Shown: positions 9,429 to 21,479, counted from the stretch's first letter. The stretch is 64,000 bases of DNA from Tetracentron sinense (GCA_015143295.1 CM026566.1:3645072-3709071); one strand, 5' to 3'. Notes: generated from the sequence alone by a model not told the origin. Numbers and translations are program-made.

Positions 9429-11395
9429 TTTCTAGAGCTTGTTATCAATGTGGCAAGACGGGTCATATCAAGAGAACAAGATGAGTCATATCAAGAGAAA
9501 TTGTCCAGAGCTACCAAAACAATTGATAAATGGAAGAAAAGGTTGTGTCTTTACTATTACTCAGGAAGAAGCCAAGAAATGTGAGGACGTTATTGAAGGT
9601 AAGATGCTTCTTTTTCAAATTCATGCTATAGCATTAATAAACATTGGCCCTACACCATCTTTTGTGTCTTCTCATTTTGCTAAGAATATTAGAATTAAGC
9701 CTGACACATTAGAGCACATGATGTCAATTACCATACCATCTGGAAAGATTTTTTGCACCAAAACCTTCTACGATCAATGACTTATACAAATCGATAGTGT
9801 GCAAATGACTATTGATCTCATAGTGTTAGATATGAAGATTTTAATCTCATACTAGGGATTGATTGGATTTCAGAACACTATGTTCTAAGTTGATTGTAAG
9901 GCTAGGACATTCACCTTTAGGATTCTAGGCATCTTTGAGTTTGTCATGCGATGAATTTATAAGGAAGAAGAGTTTATGATCTATAACACCCCAATAGTCA
10001 AGGATTTTTTTGAAATATATTTCCTGAGGAATTACCAGGAATTGCTCTAGTTCAGGAGATTGATTTTTCGATAGACGTTATTCGTGGAACAAGTCCGATA
10101 TTGAAAACACCTTAAGATTACACTCCAGACCTTAAAGGAAAATCAATTATTTGCTAAATTCTTGAAGTGCAAATTTTGGTTGGAAAATGTATATTTCTTA
10201 GGTCACATAGTATCCAGTGATGGAATTTTAGTGGATCCATCCAAGATTAAGGCAGTAACAGAGTGAGAAAGGCCAACTAATGTCACGGAGATTCGAAGTT
10301 TTCTAGGCTTAGCCGGTTATTACAGGAGATTTGTTGATGAATTCTCAAGGTTAGCTGTCCCATTAACTGAATTAACAAAGAAAAATGTCAAATTTGAGTG
10401 GTCACCATTAGGGAAAAGATTTTCAAAGAATGGAAGAGTCAATTGACCACAACTTAATTTTAACAATCCCCTCGGGAACGGGATATTATTATAATGTTTC
10501 TCAGAAAGGATTGGGTGGTGTATTGATGCAAAATGGAAAAGTGATGGCTTATGCATCTAGGAAGTTGAAGACTCACGAGCACAACTACCCCACTCACGAT
10601 CTTGAGTTGTTAGCAATTTGAAGACATTAATTATTTAGGGAAAAGTTGGTAGTATTCACTGACCACAAGAGTTTGAGGTATTTATTTTCTCAAAAAGAAC
10701 TCAATATGTGACAATGAAGATAGATGGAGTTCTTGAAAGACTACGACTGCATAATCTAGTATCATATTGGTATAGAAAATATCGTTGTTGATGCACTGAA
10801 GTGGAAAACAGTTGGATCATTGGCAAGTATGAGAATGAGGATGTGAAAAGTGATTTTCATATTAGGGATTTGAATATTGAGGAAAGAATATCAAAGTCAG
10901 TGTTGGTTAATATTCAAGATCAGCCTGAATTAAATACGGAAAACTAAGGAAACAAAGGCTCGAGATACTGAATTAAGGACACTTAAGGATAAAAATCAGG
11001 AAGGTCAATCTAATGATTTCTAAGTTTTGTCTCATGGGATTCTAAATTATTCGAAATCGAATATGTGTGACAAGAGATACAGAGTTGAAAAATGAGTTAT
11101 CAAACGAAGCTCATAAGTCTCGATACGCTCCAGGGAGTACAAAGACGTACCATAATTTAAAGTCAAATTATTGGTGGAATGGTACGAAGAAAAATCCATC
11201 AAAATTCTTGATCATAGGGAGCAAGTGTTCTGGAACAAGACAATCCCATTAGTAAAAGTATTGTGGCAATATCACTGTCAAGAAGAGGCGACTTAGGAGC
11301 GCGAGACCGAGATCAAGGAGAAATATCCCCAATTGTTCGAATGATCAGGTATGATTTTAAATTTTGAGGACAAAATTCCTACAAGGAGGGGAGAA
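9429..11395 (+). mobile_element. Relic B: internal region of a second gypsy family
   Basis: Plus-strand fragments in order: a CCHC knuckle (CYQCGKTGHIKRNC-like, about 9433-9500), protease-like sequence (about 9540-9780), the end of reverse transcriptase ([17 protein letters not shown], about 10270-10400), RNase H ([20 protein letters not shown] and [13 protein letters not shown], about 10430-10700), the integrase zinc-binding start (about 11067-11200), then a purine-rich tract AAGGAGGGGAGAA ending at 11395. Gag-proximal sequence is absent and the coding parts are heavily decayed, so this is an old fossil. Confidence 0.8.
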
Positions 11396-12381
11396 TGTAA
11401 CGACCCAAATATTTTTAGAATTAAAAATATTACATATTAAATATTTGATTTAATATTGGGAAATTCCTATAATTACTTAAGCATGTGATTTAATGGTTGA
11501 TTAAGGTATATGAATATAAATACTATGTATTAAATCTAATATTAATGCATGTATATATTAGAAAGGAGATATTAGCTAAGATTATAGCATGTGGTAAGTG
11601 ACACATGGCAACATCCTAAGGGGGACGTCCAAATAATTAATGGGGGAGTATATCATGAATTAATCAAAGGTTAGATGATGTGTTAATCATGAGTTAGAAG
11701 CATTAATCACCACACATCATCATCTATGTGATGGATGTACAAGATTTAATCTTGGGGTATATAGTGCCACTTGTCAATTCCCTAGTAAGGGCGTCCAAGA
11801 TTAATCAAGGTTAGAGGTATTTAACTAGATGAGTTAATCATGTGGCATGATGGACGATCAGGATGAAATCCTACGTGATATGTGCCACCTGACATTTGCA
11901 TTAATTATATTCATGAAACCAGGGAAGTAAGAATGAGATAAGGGAGAAGACCCAAATCTTTTACCTTGGATAAAGCTCACGCCCACCCTTGTTCACACTG
12001 GTGCATGAATATCATTAATAGGGGTCTTAACCCTTGGACATTTGGTTAAGATGTACATAGCTAAGTACTAAACCTTTGGTCATGTATTAACATGAATCTT
12101 GTATCATTAACCAAGGTTAGAGGATTAACCTTAGGGGTTAACCATGGATCTAATTTAATATGGTACATGAACTATGGTTAGGAGAATAAGTTAACCATGA
12201 ATCTAAATTAAACTATGGTTAGGTTAAGTGAATGGTGTGATAAATCTAAAGTGACTCATTAATTAGAATGAAGTAATTATAATGAATCCAATTAATTAGG
12301 TTCATGTAATTAATTGAGTTCATGAACTAAGATTTAATAAAAGGGGGATGAACCAAGATTTAATGAGACCAAGACCCTTGC

Positions 12382-12390
12382 CTATATAAA
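12382..12390 (+). promoter_or_regulatory. TATA box of LTR B
   Basis: CTATATAAA followed by GGACCCC in a GC-richer setting, about 990 bases into the LTR; a usual place for the U3/R boundary. Activity is inferred only. Confidence 0.5.
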
Positions 12391-12448
12391 GGACCCCACG
12401 CCCACCCCTTGATGCTCATTCCATTTGGTGCAAAGCCATGAAATATTA

Positions 12449-12558
12449 AGGAGAAAGAAAAAAAAGAGAAAGAGGAAAGAAAGAAGGAAGAAAGAAGAAA
12501 GAAAGAAGGAAGAAAGAAAGAAAGAAAGGAGAAAGAAGAAAAGAAAGGAAAAAAAAAA
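12449..12558 (+). repeat. GAAA/GGAA microsatellite tract
   Basis: An almost pure purine run of GAAA, GGAA and GAA units on the plus strand, just downstream of the predicted transcription start of LTR B. The reverse strand gives a spurious Phe/Ser-rich frame. Confidence 0.9.
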
Positions 12559-14089
12559 GTGTTGAGCAATCCTACTTCGGATTCGGCAAAAAGAGAAGTG
12601 ATTTCGGTAATATTATTCTAAATGGTGATTTAGAATGCAAGTTAGTAATGGTCAGTATTTTCGAAATAAGATGAAATAAGTAAGTAATTTCGGTAATCTT
12701 ATTCTAAACGTCGATTTAGAATAAAGGTTAAGAGTAAGTAAAGGTTAAGTATGTTTTCACCTTAGTTTGAAAATTGCATAATAATGATGTTATGTATATC
12801 TTGCATGTGTATACTCTCTTCTAAATATTATATTAGCCTTATTAGATAAGGGTTGATTTTAAATATATATTTGTAGAAATGTTTACAAGGGTAATAGTTA
12901 TGGAAACTAACTATATTTTAAAGAATGAAAACATTGTATATATAATCATAATAACACGATTTTTATACATGTTGATATTTCCTAGAAAGAGGAATGAAAT
13001 AATTTATATTGTAAGTCTTAAGCTAAGAAAAGACAAAGGAAATAGGATGATTTATCTTAAAAGACATGGGAAATGAGATAAATATCTTATAAGGTCTTAA
13101 GTTAAGAAAAGGCAATGTAGAAAAAGAAAAATACACTTATCTTAAAAAGGTCTCAAGATAGTGGCGAGGTAAAGGAAGACCGTTCGACAATACTTCATGA
13201 GGGGTTAATGAGAACTCCCAGACGGAATGAGTCTAAAGAGGTGTACCTCTCGGCGATCATCCTGCGAGATAGGTTTAAGATATGTTTGGAAAGAAAAGGT
13301 AAAAGAAAGATAAATAACGTTTATTTTAAAAAGGTCTCAAGACAGTGGCGAGGTAAAGGAAGGTCGTTCGACAATACTTCATGATTGGTTAATAAGAACT
13401 CCAACACGGAATGATTCTTAAGAGGTGTACCTTTCGGTGATCATCTTGCGAGATAGGTTTAAGATAAGTCTAGAAAAGAAAAGGTAAAAGAAAGATAAAT
13501 AATGTTTATCTTAAAAAGGTCTCAAGACAGTGGCGAAGTAAAGGAAGACAGTTCGGCAATACTTCTGTGAGCACGGGATTTCATAACCCACCTCACTCGG
13601 TGTTTCCATACCCTCACGGGTGTGAAAGTTGGTTTAGAGTCGCCACCTATTCATTCAGAAGGGATAAGTCCCCGGGAGTCAGATAAGGTCTTGGTCTGCG
13701 ATTGAGATCAGGGTAAGAGGTTCGGTTAAGTCTAAAGAAGGTGTTAGGTACCCCGAGGCTTCCATTTTACAATGGTTCCCTACTCCCTAAGTGTAAACCA
13801 ATTAAAGTCAATGTTTTATTTAAAATTCCAGAGTATTTAAGATAGTACTAATCCAAGAAAGAAAAACTAAGTAGACTCGAACTCATGTTGGGTTGCCTAC
13901 ATACTGATAAGGGTGAGATCAGACCGAGCGTAGTTCTGGCACGTGAGCCTGTGCCGAGGCTAGAGGTGTGTGTGTGTGCACCAAGGGTGGCTAACCGGAC
14001 TAGTCCGATAAACTTGGGTTTGATTGATCGAGGTAGGTCAAAAATGCATGGTTCAAGCCCAGTAGGCTTAGGGTTAGTCGGTAGACTAG

Positions 14090-14830
14090 GGTTTGGGCCT
14101 GGTAGGCCAAAAGGAGAGGCTCGGTAGGCCAAAAGGAGAGGACCGGTAGGCTAAAGCGGAGTTTGACCAAGGTTAAGGTTGCTAACCGGGGTTAGGTCGA
14201 ACTAACCATAGTTTAGGGTTACTAACCATAGTCAAAGGGAGTAAGGTCAAGCCTGGTAGACTAAGATTGGGCCCGGTAGGCCAACAGATAAGTTTGGTAG
14301 ATTGGCTCGGGCCCGGTAGGCTGAGAACAGGCCTGGAGGCCAAAGGTAAAACCCAGAGGCTAAGGTTTAAGCCCAATAGGCCCAGGATTGGGTCCGGAGC
14401 CAAGATTGGGCCTGGTAGGCCAAAGGGTGAGTCCGGAAGACTAGATTTTAGGCCCGTTAGGCCAAAATCGGATTTAACTGAGGTTAGGGTTGCTAACCGG
14501 GGTTAAGGATTGGTCTAACCATGGTTAGGATTGATAACTAGGGTTAAAAAGGGTCAAGATTAGTTTTATGATCCATTTGGTATTTTTGGGGGATTTTTCT
14601 AGAATTTACCAAGGTTAAATGAGCTTAACCATGGTTAATACGGAAATGTATTAACCATGGTTATGCTGATTAACCGTGGTTAGGAATGCTGCTGAGTCCA
14701 GTTTGCTCACTTTCTGCATTTTCAGATTATTTGAAAATTATTGAGAATTTCCAAGGTTTTTCTCTCATGGCTAGGTCAGCTAACCGTGGTTAAAGTTTAA
14801 CCAAGGTTGGGTTAAAGGATGGTTAAGGCT
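14090..14830 (+). repeat. GGTAGGCC and TAACCATGGTTA repeat zones
   Basis: From about 14090 to 14480 irregular units contain GGCCCGGTAGGCCAAA or variants. From 14150 on, and again at 16470-16550, the palindrome TTAACCATGGTTAA and variants (AACCGTGGTTA, AACCGGGGTTA) recur. Open frames here are repeat by-products. Confidence 0.75.
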
Positions 14831-15059
14831 GGGGACGGTCTGAGGTGGGTCCGGGGGGCTAGGCAGGGCCTAGAGTGGCCTCCTACCAGGCTTGGGCCCT
14901 ATGTAAAGCCTGGAAAATCAGAAAAACATAAATAGCGATAGAGGTTCTACCGCCATTTTTAACTTCCAATTAACCCAGGTTTGCTGCTTGGTAACTGGGG
15001 TTAGGAGTTAATCCAAGAGTTAAGGACCCACAGGTTAACCCAAGAGTTAAACAAAAATT

Positions 15060-16053
15060 ACATCGGAATTGCAAGTGACGTGAGATATCCATGTTGCAAT
15101 TGAACCCCAGTGTATGAACATTAACCAATACGGATCCCGCCATACGAACTTTTTAATACGATTTATCCTTCTAAATACATTATCCCTAATGGGCCTTCGA
15201 GATTGACATACTATCTAACTCATAACCTATTGTACATCATCTGGGTTTCCAAGACTTATGATTAAGCCATGAGAAACAATTTCTCATGAAAAACATTTTG
15301 ATAAAATCCTTTGATAAGTATAATATCTTTTAATAAAAGTATATTTCAAAACTTATTTTGATTTCAAAATCACCTGCGCAGGATTTGAACTTAATCAACT
15401 GTCTTACCCAGAACTTGGATAATCTCTCAAATTAATAAGCATGGATTTCTTGTTTGAAATTCATCATGACTCGAACAGCTTTCTGACTATCCAATTATCA
15501 CTGTATTGTATTCTTTAAGTTAGAAAATAGGTTGGTGGAATCAAAACAGTCAGATCACTGCTCAGTCATTGATGAACATATCAGATCTAAGGATCATTGA
15601 AACTGTTCAATGTGAATGAGAGACCAACGATCTGATAGTATGTTTATACAAGAGGTCTCTCATTGAATGCAATCAGTCAGTGTACATTTAGGCACCCATA
15701 TGCTGATGTGTAGTCTCCACTACAATAGTTCGAGATACAACTACATCTTAACTACTGAAAACATTTTAGCATTCTGGCAGCCATATAAGTGAAGTGTCCA
15801 GCTTCACCCACAGTTGTGACTATATAAGGTATAAGGAACCGGAAAGTTATATCTGCCTGTGATAATCTAATCACATAACTTTCCTACAATATATCCTATG
15901 GACCTTTATCGATATCTCATATCATATAGATCATCTCATGATCATGGTCAATTACTCATAATGAATACACAATAGATTAAGAAGAAGTCTTTATTAATCA
16001 AATTAATAAGAATCTAACAATCTAAACGACTTTTCTGGGCATCATGTCTAACA
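15060..16053 (-). mobile_element. Copia-type LTR, minus strand, nested in the Tat/Ogre-like LTR
   Basis: Read on the minus strand from 16053 it starts TGTTAGACATGATGCCCAG, resembling the start of the copia LTR at 55628 (TGTTGGACATATATGCCCTC). The stretch around 15830-15900 matches the reverse complement of about 55755-55835 (GGAACCGGAAA and TTTCCTACAAT blocks). The other edge and a target duplication could not be resolved, so the start is approximate. It is diverged from the 55628 copy. Confidence 0.5.
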
Positions 16054-17159
16054 GATCTACCGCCATTGCCATACTAGGTAAGAAATTAAATGACGGTAGA
16101 TCAACTACCGGCAAACCTGGTTTTTTAAATAGGCCTAGCCCATGCACACCTATGGCAAAAGGGGTTTGGCTTTTGGACTTTTGGGCCCCATGGGCCCAAA
16201 CCAAGGGTTCAGACCCTAGGGGCCTTGGACTTAGGGTTTAAGCCCTAAGGGCTCTAGGGCTAGGCTAGGGCTAAGGTTTAGGGCTAAGATTTAACTTAGG
16301 TTTTTTCCTAGGGTTACCTATGGTTGGACCTAAGGTTAACTTAGAGGTTTACCTAGGGTTAGGGTTTGGTTCTAGGGTTACTTAGGGTTTGACTTAGGGT
16401 TAGCCCTAAGGTTAACTAGAGGTTTACCTAGAGTTAGGGTTTGAGTAGGGTTGAGGGGGCTCGGCTGGGGGCAACCATGGTTAAAAAACCTTAACCATGG
16501 TTAGATAGGGGATAATCATGGTTAAAAGACCTTAACCATGGTTAGGTATGGGTGTAAAAATTGGGTGCTTACAACTTCATAAGGGGTTAATGAGAACTCC
16601 TAGACGGAATGAGTCTAAAGAAGTGTATCTTTCGGCGATCATCTTGAGAGACAAGTTCAAGATAAACTGGATCCAATTAAAAGATATTTAAAAGGAAATA
16701 TTTAAAGTATTCACATAATATGAAAGAGTTTAATATTATATTATTGCAAAAAGGTTGTTTATTTAAATAATTATATTATGCTTTATTCTAACCCGTTATT
16801 TAGCATAATGTTATTGAAATTCTTATTGGGCTTCATAGCTCACTGACATATTACGTCACCAGATGAACAGTGAAGGATCGAATTCGAATTGACGTTCGAG
16901 GAAGGGCGAAGTCGATTTTAATTATGCTTTTATATTTCCTTATGTTATGTTATTTTGATTTAATTCATTTAGATCATGTAAACTTTAAGTTTAATATGGA
17001 CATGAAATGATGACAATTGCGAATGGATAAGGAAGGATTTAAAATTTTAAATTCCCTTGGTATTTACGTTTCTATAATATATGAGAAAAGAGGATCTCAC
17101 GGTCGGATTTACACTTAAATTTCATTAGTGAAATGTTAAGTTTAAGTCGGGTCGTGACA

Positions 17160-18197
17160 CCAACTGCCGCCACCCTCCTTTTTTGATGTCAACAATGCCC
17201 CAATAAAAAAATTAAAAAAAAGGATTTGGCCAAGATCTCTGCCCACGATCTAGGCAAGCAAGGGGCAATTGGAGCCTAACGATCTGGCCAAGGGAGAGGG
17301 TAGGAGGTCTACGATTGGACCATTGAAGTTTGCAAGATGAACCAAAAAAAAGACACCTTCTCAAGCAATTTCAGTCAAAGAAAGAGAGAAGGTTTTGGGA
17401 TAGGTGATCATCTAGAGACCATTTTTTTTATTAACATAGGCAACGGATCACGGCCATTAGTGGCTCTAATACCAATGTAGTCATTCTAGCATATAGGGAT
17501 AAAGGCATTTACCTTTATGTAGCGGAATGAATAAGTTATTCAGTGGAATGAAGATTCAGTCGTGTCACGTTCCTTTCTAGGTCGTAGGAGATGAAGAGAC
17601 TCGATCTCGTCCTCGTCCCCGGCACTACTAGAGTAACCAAGAACTTTTGGTTCTTCTAATAGAAATTTTCCTTGTATCGGAGAATCTGATGGTATGAAAT
17701 TTACTACCATAGTGTACTGGAAGATGTACATAGGCACTCTTTGTATAGTGGGAGCACTTCCCATAACTTTTGGTTTTAATAATAGAATTTTCCTCACATA
17801 TCAAAAAAATAGCTATAACACAAAAGCAAATCGGTTGAAAAGAAACTTCACTTGAAGAGCCTTCACTACAATCAACAAATAGTATGATAAACCCTAAGTC
17901 AAAAACAAGGTTTTTAGGTCAGAGTCAAAGAGCTAGATACCTAATATAGAATCCTAGAAACAATACCAAATACAGAATTCCAGGGACAAAAAGCCTACAG
18001 TCGAGACACATTTTCTTATATGCACGTGTATCTGCCTAAGAGAACCCCACTACTTGATAAACTAATAACCAAACCCATTTCACTCTTTATGAACTAAAAA
18101 TGACCACCTAAAAACCTCCCACAAACATAACTAAACTTCAAACTTGCACTTCTTCCCCCTCTTTTATCCTCTATTCGATTTGACCTAAAATTTCATT
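17160..18197. other. Unassigned stretch with a copia-type primer site
   Basis: On the minus strand, TGGTATTAGAGC (plus 17463-17474) resembles the tRNA-iMet primer site TGGTATCAGAGC, and the next bases read into a possible LTR end (...ACTACA) at 17476. This suggests a minus-strand copia LTR from 17476 rightward, perhaps resuming at 33948 after the nest; its far edge may be the ...CACTAACA at about 34067. Two 36-bp direct repeats with CTTTTGGTT lie near 17640 and 17762. No gene is recognised. Confidence 0.3.
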
Positions 18198-18976
18198 TGT
18201 AGAGCCCCGGAATTTGGGTTCACTGTTCATGTGAATAGGGCAGTGAATAGTGCAATTGCATAGGGTATGTAAAGGCCTAAAGTCTTCCATGGGTCTTTGG
18301 TTTGAGGAAAGTGAAGTGAGAGTTTTACGTGTGTATGTTGAGTCTCAAAACAAGAGGATAAGAATACTCTAAGTATCTAAAATCATAGGGTATAAAATAA
18401 CCTAAGTGTGTTTAGATTTTAGAACCCCGGAAACCAAGTTTGCAATGCTGTGAATAGTTTTGCGAATAGGTTGTGAAGGCCAAAAGTCTTCTTGTATTGT
18501 TATAGTCATATGATGAATGATAAAGAAGGTTTTTACCTTGGGTTTAGTTTGGTAGAAATATGTGTGGTGTATGTCGGTGTTTTAAAATCAAGAGTATGAA
18601 ATACTCTAAGTCCTTGGGAGTTTAAACAAAGAGTATGCATTATTCGAGGTATGTGGGTGATGAAGCAAAGACTAAAAATACTCTAAGCAATTGGGTTATG
18701 TTAGTGTACAAAGGAAGGATATAGGAAATACTCCAAGTGTTTAGAATGGTAAGAACAAAAGGTGGAAAAGGTCCTAAGTGTCAAAAGAGGGATGTCTAAC
18801 AGTCCCTCCACTTTAAGGCCAATTTAGACCATTAATAAATCAAAATTAGAACTTGTATGTTTGAGACAAGATTGTCCGACTTTGAATTTTGAGTCCAACG
18901 CAAGTTGAATTGCCTAAATCTGATAAGAGAGTCAAAAGTTATGATCAAAACATTGAAGCAAGGTTTTGCAAAAAAA

Positions 18977-19113
18977 CTCGCTCGAGCGAGCTTCAAGTCC
19001 GCTCAAGCGAACTTGACAAATGTCAGCATAATTGAGGTCCAGAGGGCAGCCCGCTCGAGCGAGACCCAAACCCGCTCAAGCGAGAATAAGTCCCGCTCGA
19101 GCGAGTTTGCGCA
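18977..19113. repeat. Palindrome array CTCGCTCGAGCGAG in LTR U3
   Basis: Three strong copies of CGCTCGAGCGAG and two weaker CGCTCAAGCGA copies. CTCGCTCGAGCGAG is a perfect 14-bp palindrome. The array lies between the shared U3 block and the TATA box, 38 bases upstream of TATA. Confidence 0.85.
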
Positions 19114-19150
19114 GATTAGTTTTTTTAAAGGTTTTTCACAAACCTAACTC

Positions 19151-19158
19151 TATAAATA
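19151..19158 (+). promoter_or_regulatory. TATA box of the old solo LTR
   Basis: TATAAATA directly downstream of the palindrome array and upstream of a purine-rich leader with GAGAGAAAAAGAGAGAG. Predicted promoter; activity not shown. Confidence 0.55.
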
Positions 19159-19585
19159 CCTAATTTTTGAGCCGTTAAGGGTTCTAACACCTTGAGAGTC
19201 ATTGTTTGAGAGAAAAAGAGAGAGACCTAGGTTCCCAAAAGGAGGTTTTCATTTGAGATCAAGGTGGAGCTTGAATCATGCCACCAAGGCTTGGCTCTTC
19301 TTCCTCAAAGCTTGGAGCTTCATCCTCAAGCTCCGGTTTTGCTTCTTTGAGCCTTCTTGTATAACCCCAAATCTTAATTTCAATAAGTAATGAACAGTGT
19401 GTGAATAGTGTTCAAGTGGAGTCTTGTACACTAAGAGATTATGATAATGGAAATGTTTGGATATATGGTGTGCATGTGTTGATGGGCATATATAGCCTAA
19501 AGGAGTGTTTTTTGAGTGTATAAGGCATTAGAATTGGATTAGAGAAGGTCCAAGTAATGGAAAAAGGGTTTTGCAGCAAAACAGG

Positions 19586-19758
19586 GGAGCACTGATCGCT
19601 CGGTGATAAGACCGATCGCCTGGCCCTCTACCGATCGCTCGGTAGCTATCGACTGGTCAAAGATTTTGTATGGGAAAAAATTTCAGAGAGGTGTTTTTCA
19701 ACCGATCGCTCGGTCGAAAACACCAATCGCTCGGTCCTGACCACCGATCGATCAGTTA
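19586..19758. repeat. Palindrome array CCGATCGCTCGGT in LTR C
   Basis: Five or six near-palindromic CCGATCGCTCGGT/CCGATCGATCAGT units around a central spacer GATTTTGTATGGG shared with LTR E and the 8615-9428 LTR. The array ends 56 bases before the TATA box. The 3' LTR has the matching array at about 30155-30303. Confidence 0.8.
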
Positions 19759-19813
19759 TACGCAGATTTTCTTCATTAAGGGTTTTTAAGTCTTTAACCA
19801 TCACCCCTTTGCC

Positions 19814-19821
19814 TATAAAAG
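19814..19821 (+). promoter_or_regulatory. TATA box of element C 5' LTR
   Basis: TATAAAAGGCCC preceded by CCCCTTTGCC; the same motif recurs in the 3' LTR at 30355-30362. A 5'-leader-like purine-rich region follows. Predicted transcription start about 30 bases downstream. Confidence 0.6.
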
Positions 19822-20245
19822 GCCCAGCTCGTGCCTTAGGGTTTCAAAAACCCTTGTGGCATATTTGTTAGAAGAGTTTGAGAGGGAGAAGGAGAAAAGC
19901 TAGGGTTTGCTCAAAGCTTGAAGAAGAAGATCAAATCTTCCTTTCTTTGGTGTTTTCCAACAAGGAACTCGAAGTTCTCACTTGTTCCAAGCATTTGGAA
20001 TCGAATCCCTCGATTTCACCAAGGTAGATACATTCTACTACCAATCTTGTGATAATACTAGTTCACTACATGATGTTCTCATCTTTCTATGCTAAGGATA
20101 GTAGGTTGGTGTGGTATGTGATGTTGAGTTTATACTTTGATGTAAACTACCATTATTGGGCACTCTATGTGTTTGGTAAAATGCCTTTAAGGGCTTTTAT
20201 GTTTCAATATGTCATTATTCTCATATGTTTCGCATGTCTCGCATA

Positions 20246-20820
20246 AACTGGGGTTTTCATGGATTTCTCAAGGTTTTTAAAAAAAGGTTTTCTTTTGTAA
20301 GGGATTCACATGATGATTTTAAGAAACTCCATGATATTGTCTAAGATCGGTTCTCAAGCTCCAAGGATCATATTAAACTCGCAAGGAACTCTATGATAAG
20401 GTCTAAGATCGATGTAAAAGCTCTAAGGATCATAAATGCAAATGTTCTAAGATCTCTATGGTTTATCTCTATGGTATTGCTCTACGGTATTGCTCTAAGG
20501 CTCTATGGATCAAAAATGACTCTATGAAACTCGATGAACTGGGGTTTTCATGGATTTCTCAAATTTTTTAAAAAAGGGTTTTGTTTTGTAAGGGATTCAC
20601 ATGATGATTGTAAGAAACTCCATGATATTGTCTAAGATCGGTTCTCAAGCTCCAAGGATCATATTAAACTCACAAGGAACTCTATGATAAGATCTAAGAT
20701 CGATGTACAAGCTCTAAGGATCATAAATGCAAATGTTCTAAGATCTCTATGGTTTATCACTATGGTATTGCTCTACGGTATTGCTTTAAGGCTCTATGAA
20801 TCAAAAATGACTCTAAGAAA
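20246..20820 (+). repeat. 291-bp direct tandem duplication inside the 5' LTR of C
   Basis: The unit from AACTGGGGTTTTCATGG at 20246 recurs at 20537. The two units differ at scattered bases, so the duplication is not brand new. The 3' LTR carries only one unit, which largely explains its shorter length. Confidence 0.85.
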
Positions 20821-21050
20821 CTCTATAAACTTAACACGACTCAAAGAACTCACAAGCTATGATTATCGCAAGACTTACACGGTTTTGGTTTTCGTATTTC
20901 ATCTTATGTGCTATTTCACGATTTCTACACTTCGATAGGTTTTAAGGATTGCAGTCTCCATGTTTTGCTTGCTTCCATGATATTATTGTTTGTTGTTAGT
21001 AGTATGTATACGCTGAGTATTCCACGCTCAGCCGATATGTGTTATCATCG

Positions 21051-21188
21051 GCAGGTGCTCGGGTTCCTTTCGACTTGTGTGGTTCTGAGCCTTAGGTAGA
21101 GGAAGAATACTACGACCCGGAACCTTCTATGGACCACTACCAGGATAATGGATCGCATGATAGGCGGCCCAACTTTGATTTCTGTTGA
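21051..21188 (+). other. Micro-ORF-like frame in LTR C (5' copy)
   Basis: The frame reads AGARVPFDLCGSEP near the hairpin and later an acidic YYDPEPSMDHYQ stretch, ending in a stop after FDFC. It is the counterpart of the MSAG micro-ORF but has no ATG at the usual position. The 3' LTR copy is at 31295-31432 and contains PWVEEEYY. Confidence 0.45.
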
Positions 21189-21479
21189 CTACATTAGAAA
21201 GAGATGATATTTTGTTTATGTTGAGAGTAGGACCTGTCCACTCCATCTTTTGGATAGATATATATATATATTTTGTTGATTCAGACTTGAACTAATCGAT
21301 AGGAGTAATTATTGTAAGTTGCTTCTGCTATGCATTATAAATCGTTTTCGCTATGCGTAACTTGTGTACTCTAACAGGTTGATATGTGTGCCTTATGTGT
21401 CATACAGGAGGGTATGATACGGCGTTCACGAGCTAAAGTATCCCTAACTCCTAGGGGGTATTTTGGGTCGCGACAGACT

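Larger units (their letters stand above)
13566..16573 (+). mobile_element. Solo LTR, Tat/Ogre-like, TSD acttc
   Basis: Runs from TGTGAGCACGGG to GGGTGCTTACA (3008 bp) and is flanked by acttc at 13561-13565 and 16574-16578. The block GAGTCGCCACCTATTC followed by GTGTTAGGTACCCCGAGG is, from memory, typical of Tat/Ogre gypsy LTRs. A second copy lies at 61588-63074. It is rich in TAACCATGGTTA palindromes and GGTAGGCC repeats, and holds a copia-like LTR at about 15060-16053. Confidence 0.75.
13141..16680 (+). repeat. Three-unit 185-bp tandem repeat in LTR B
   Basis: Units start with CTTAAAAAGGTCTCAAGA at about 13141, 13325 and 13510, giving periods of 185 and 184 bases. Each contains CGACAATACTTCAT-like and TTTCGGCGATCATC-like blocks. 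The third unit is split by the insertion at 13566-16573 and resumes at 16574 after the acttc target copy. Confidence 0.85.
11396..17159 (+). mobile_element. 3' LTR of relic B, interrupted
   Basis: Begins TGTAACGACCC at 11396 right after the purine tract and ends GGGTCGTGACA at 17159. Without the 13566-16573 insertion and its duplicated target it is about 2.75 kb. It contains a TATA box (12382-12390), a GAAA-rich tract (12449-12558) and a three-unit 185-bp tandem repeat. It is a different family from the TGTAGAGCCCC group and lacks that group's micro-ORF and hairpin. Confidence 0.8.
19358..21475 (+). repeat. 5' LTR of element C
   Basis: Runs from TGTATAACCCC to GGGTCGCGACA (2118 bp). Contains a palindrome array (19586-19758), a TATA box (TATAAAAG, 19814-19821), a donor-like AAG|GTAGATAC at 20023/20024, a 291-bp tandem duplication (20246-20536, repeated from 20537) that the 3' LTR does not have, a GCTGAG...CTCAGC hairpin at 21012-21032, and a micro-ORF-like frame (21051-21188). 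Confidence 0.85.

Noticed and set aside
12360-12569. Phe/Ser-rich minus-strand frame
   Set aside because: Translation of the GAAA microsatellite.
13848-14506. Overlapping Pro/Gly/Arg-rich frames on both strands
   Set aside because: By-products of GGTAGGCC repeats in the Tat/Ogre-like LTR.
16215-16445. TTTAGGG-like stretch, possible interstitial telomere
   Set aside because: TAGGG units are irregular (AGGGTTTA, AGGGCTA, AGGGTTA) and lie inside an LTR; no run of exact plant telomere repeats.
17540-17797. 85-codon minus-strand frame
   Set aside because: Contains translations of two direct repeats (CTTTTGGTT...), no recognised domain, and lies in suspected LTR sequence.
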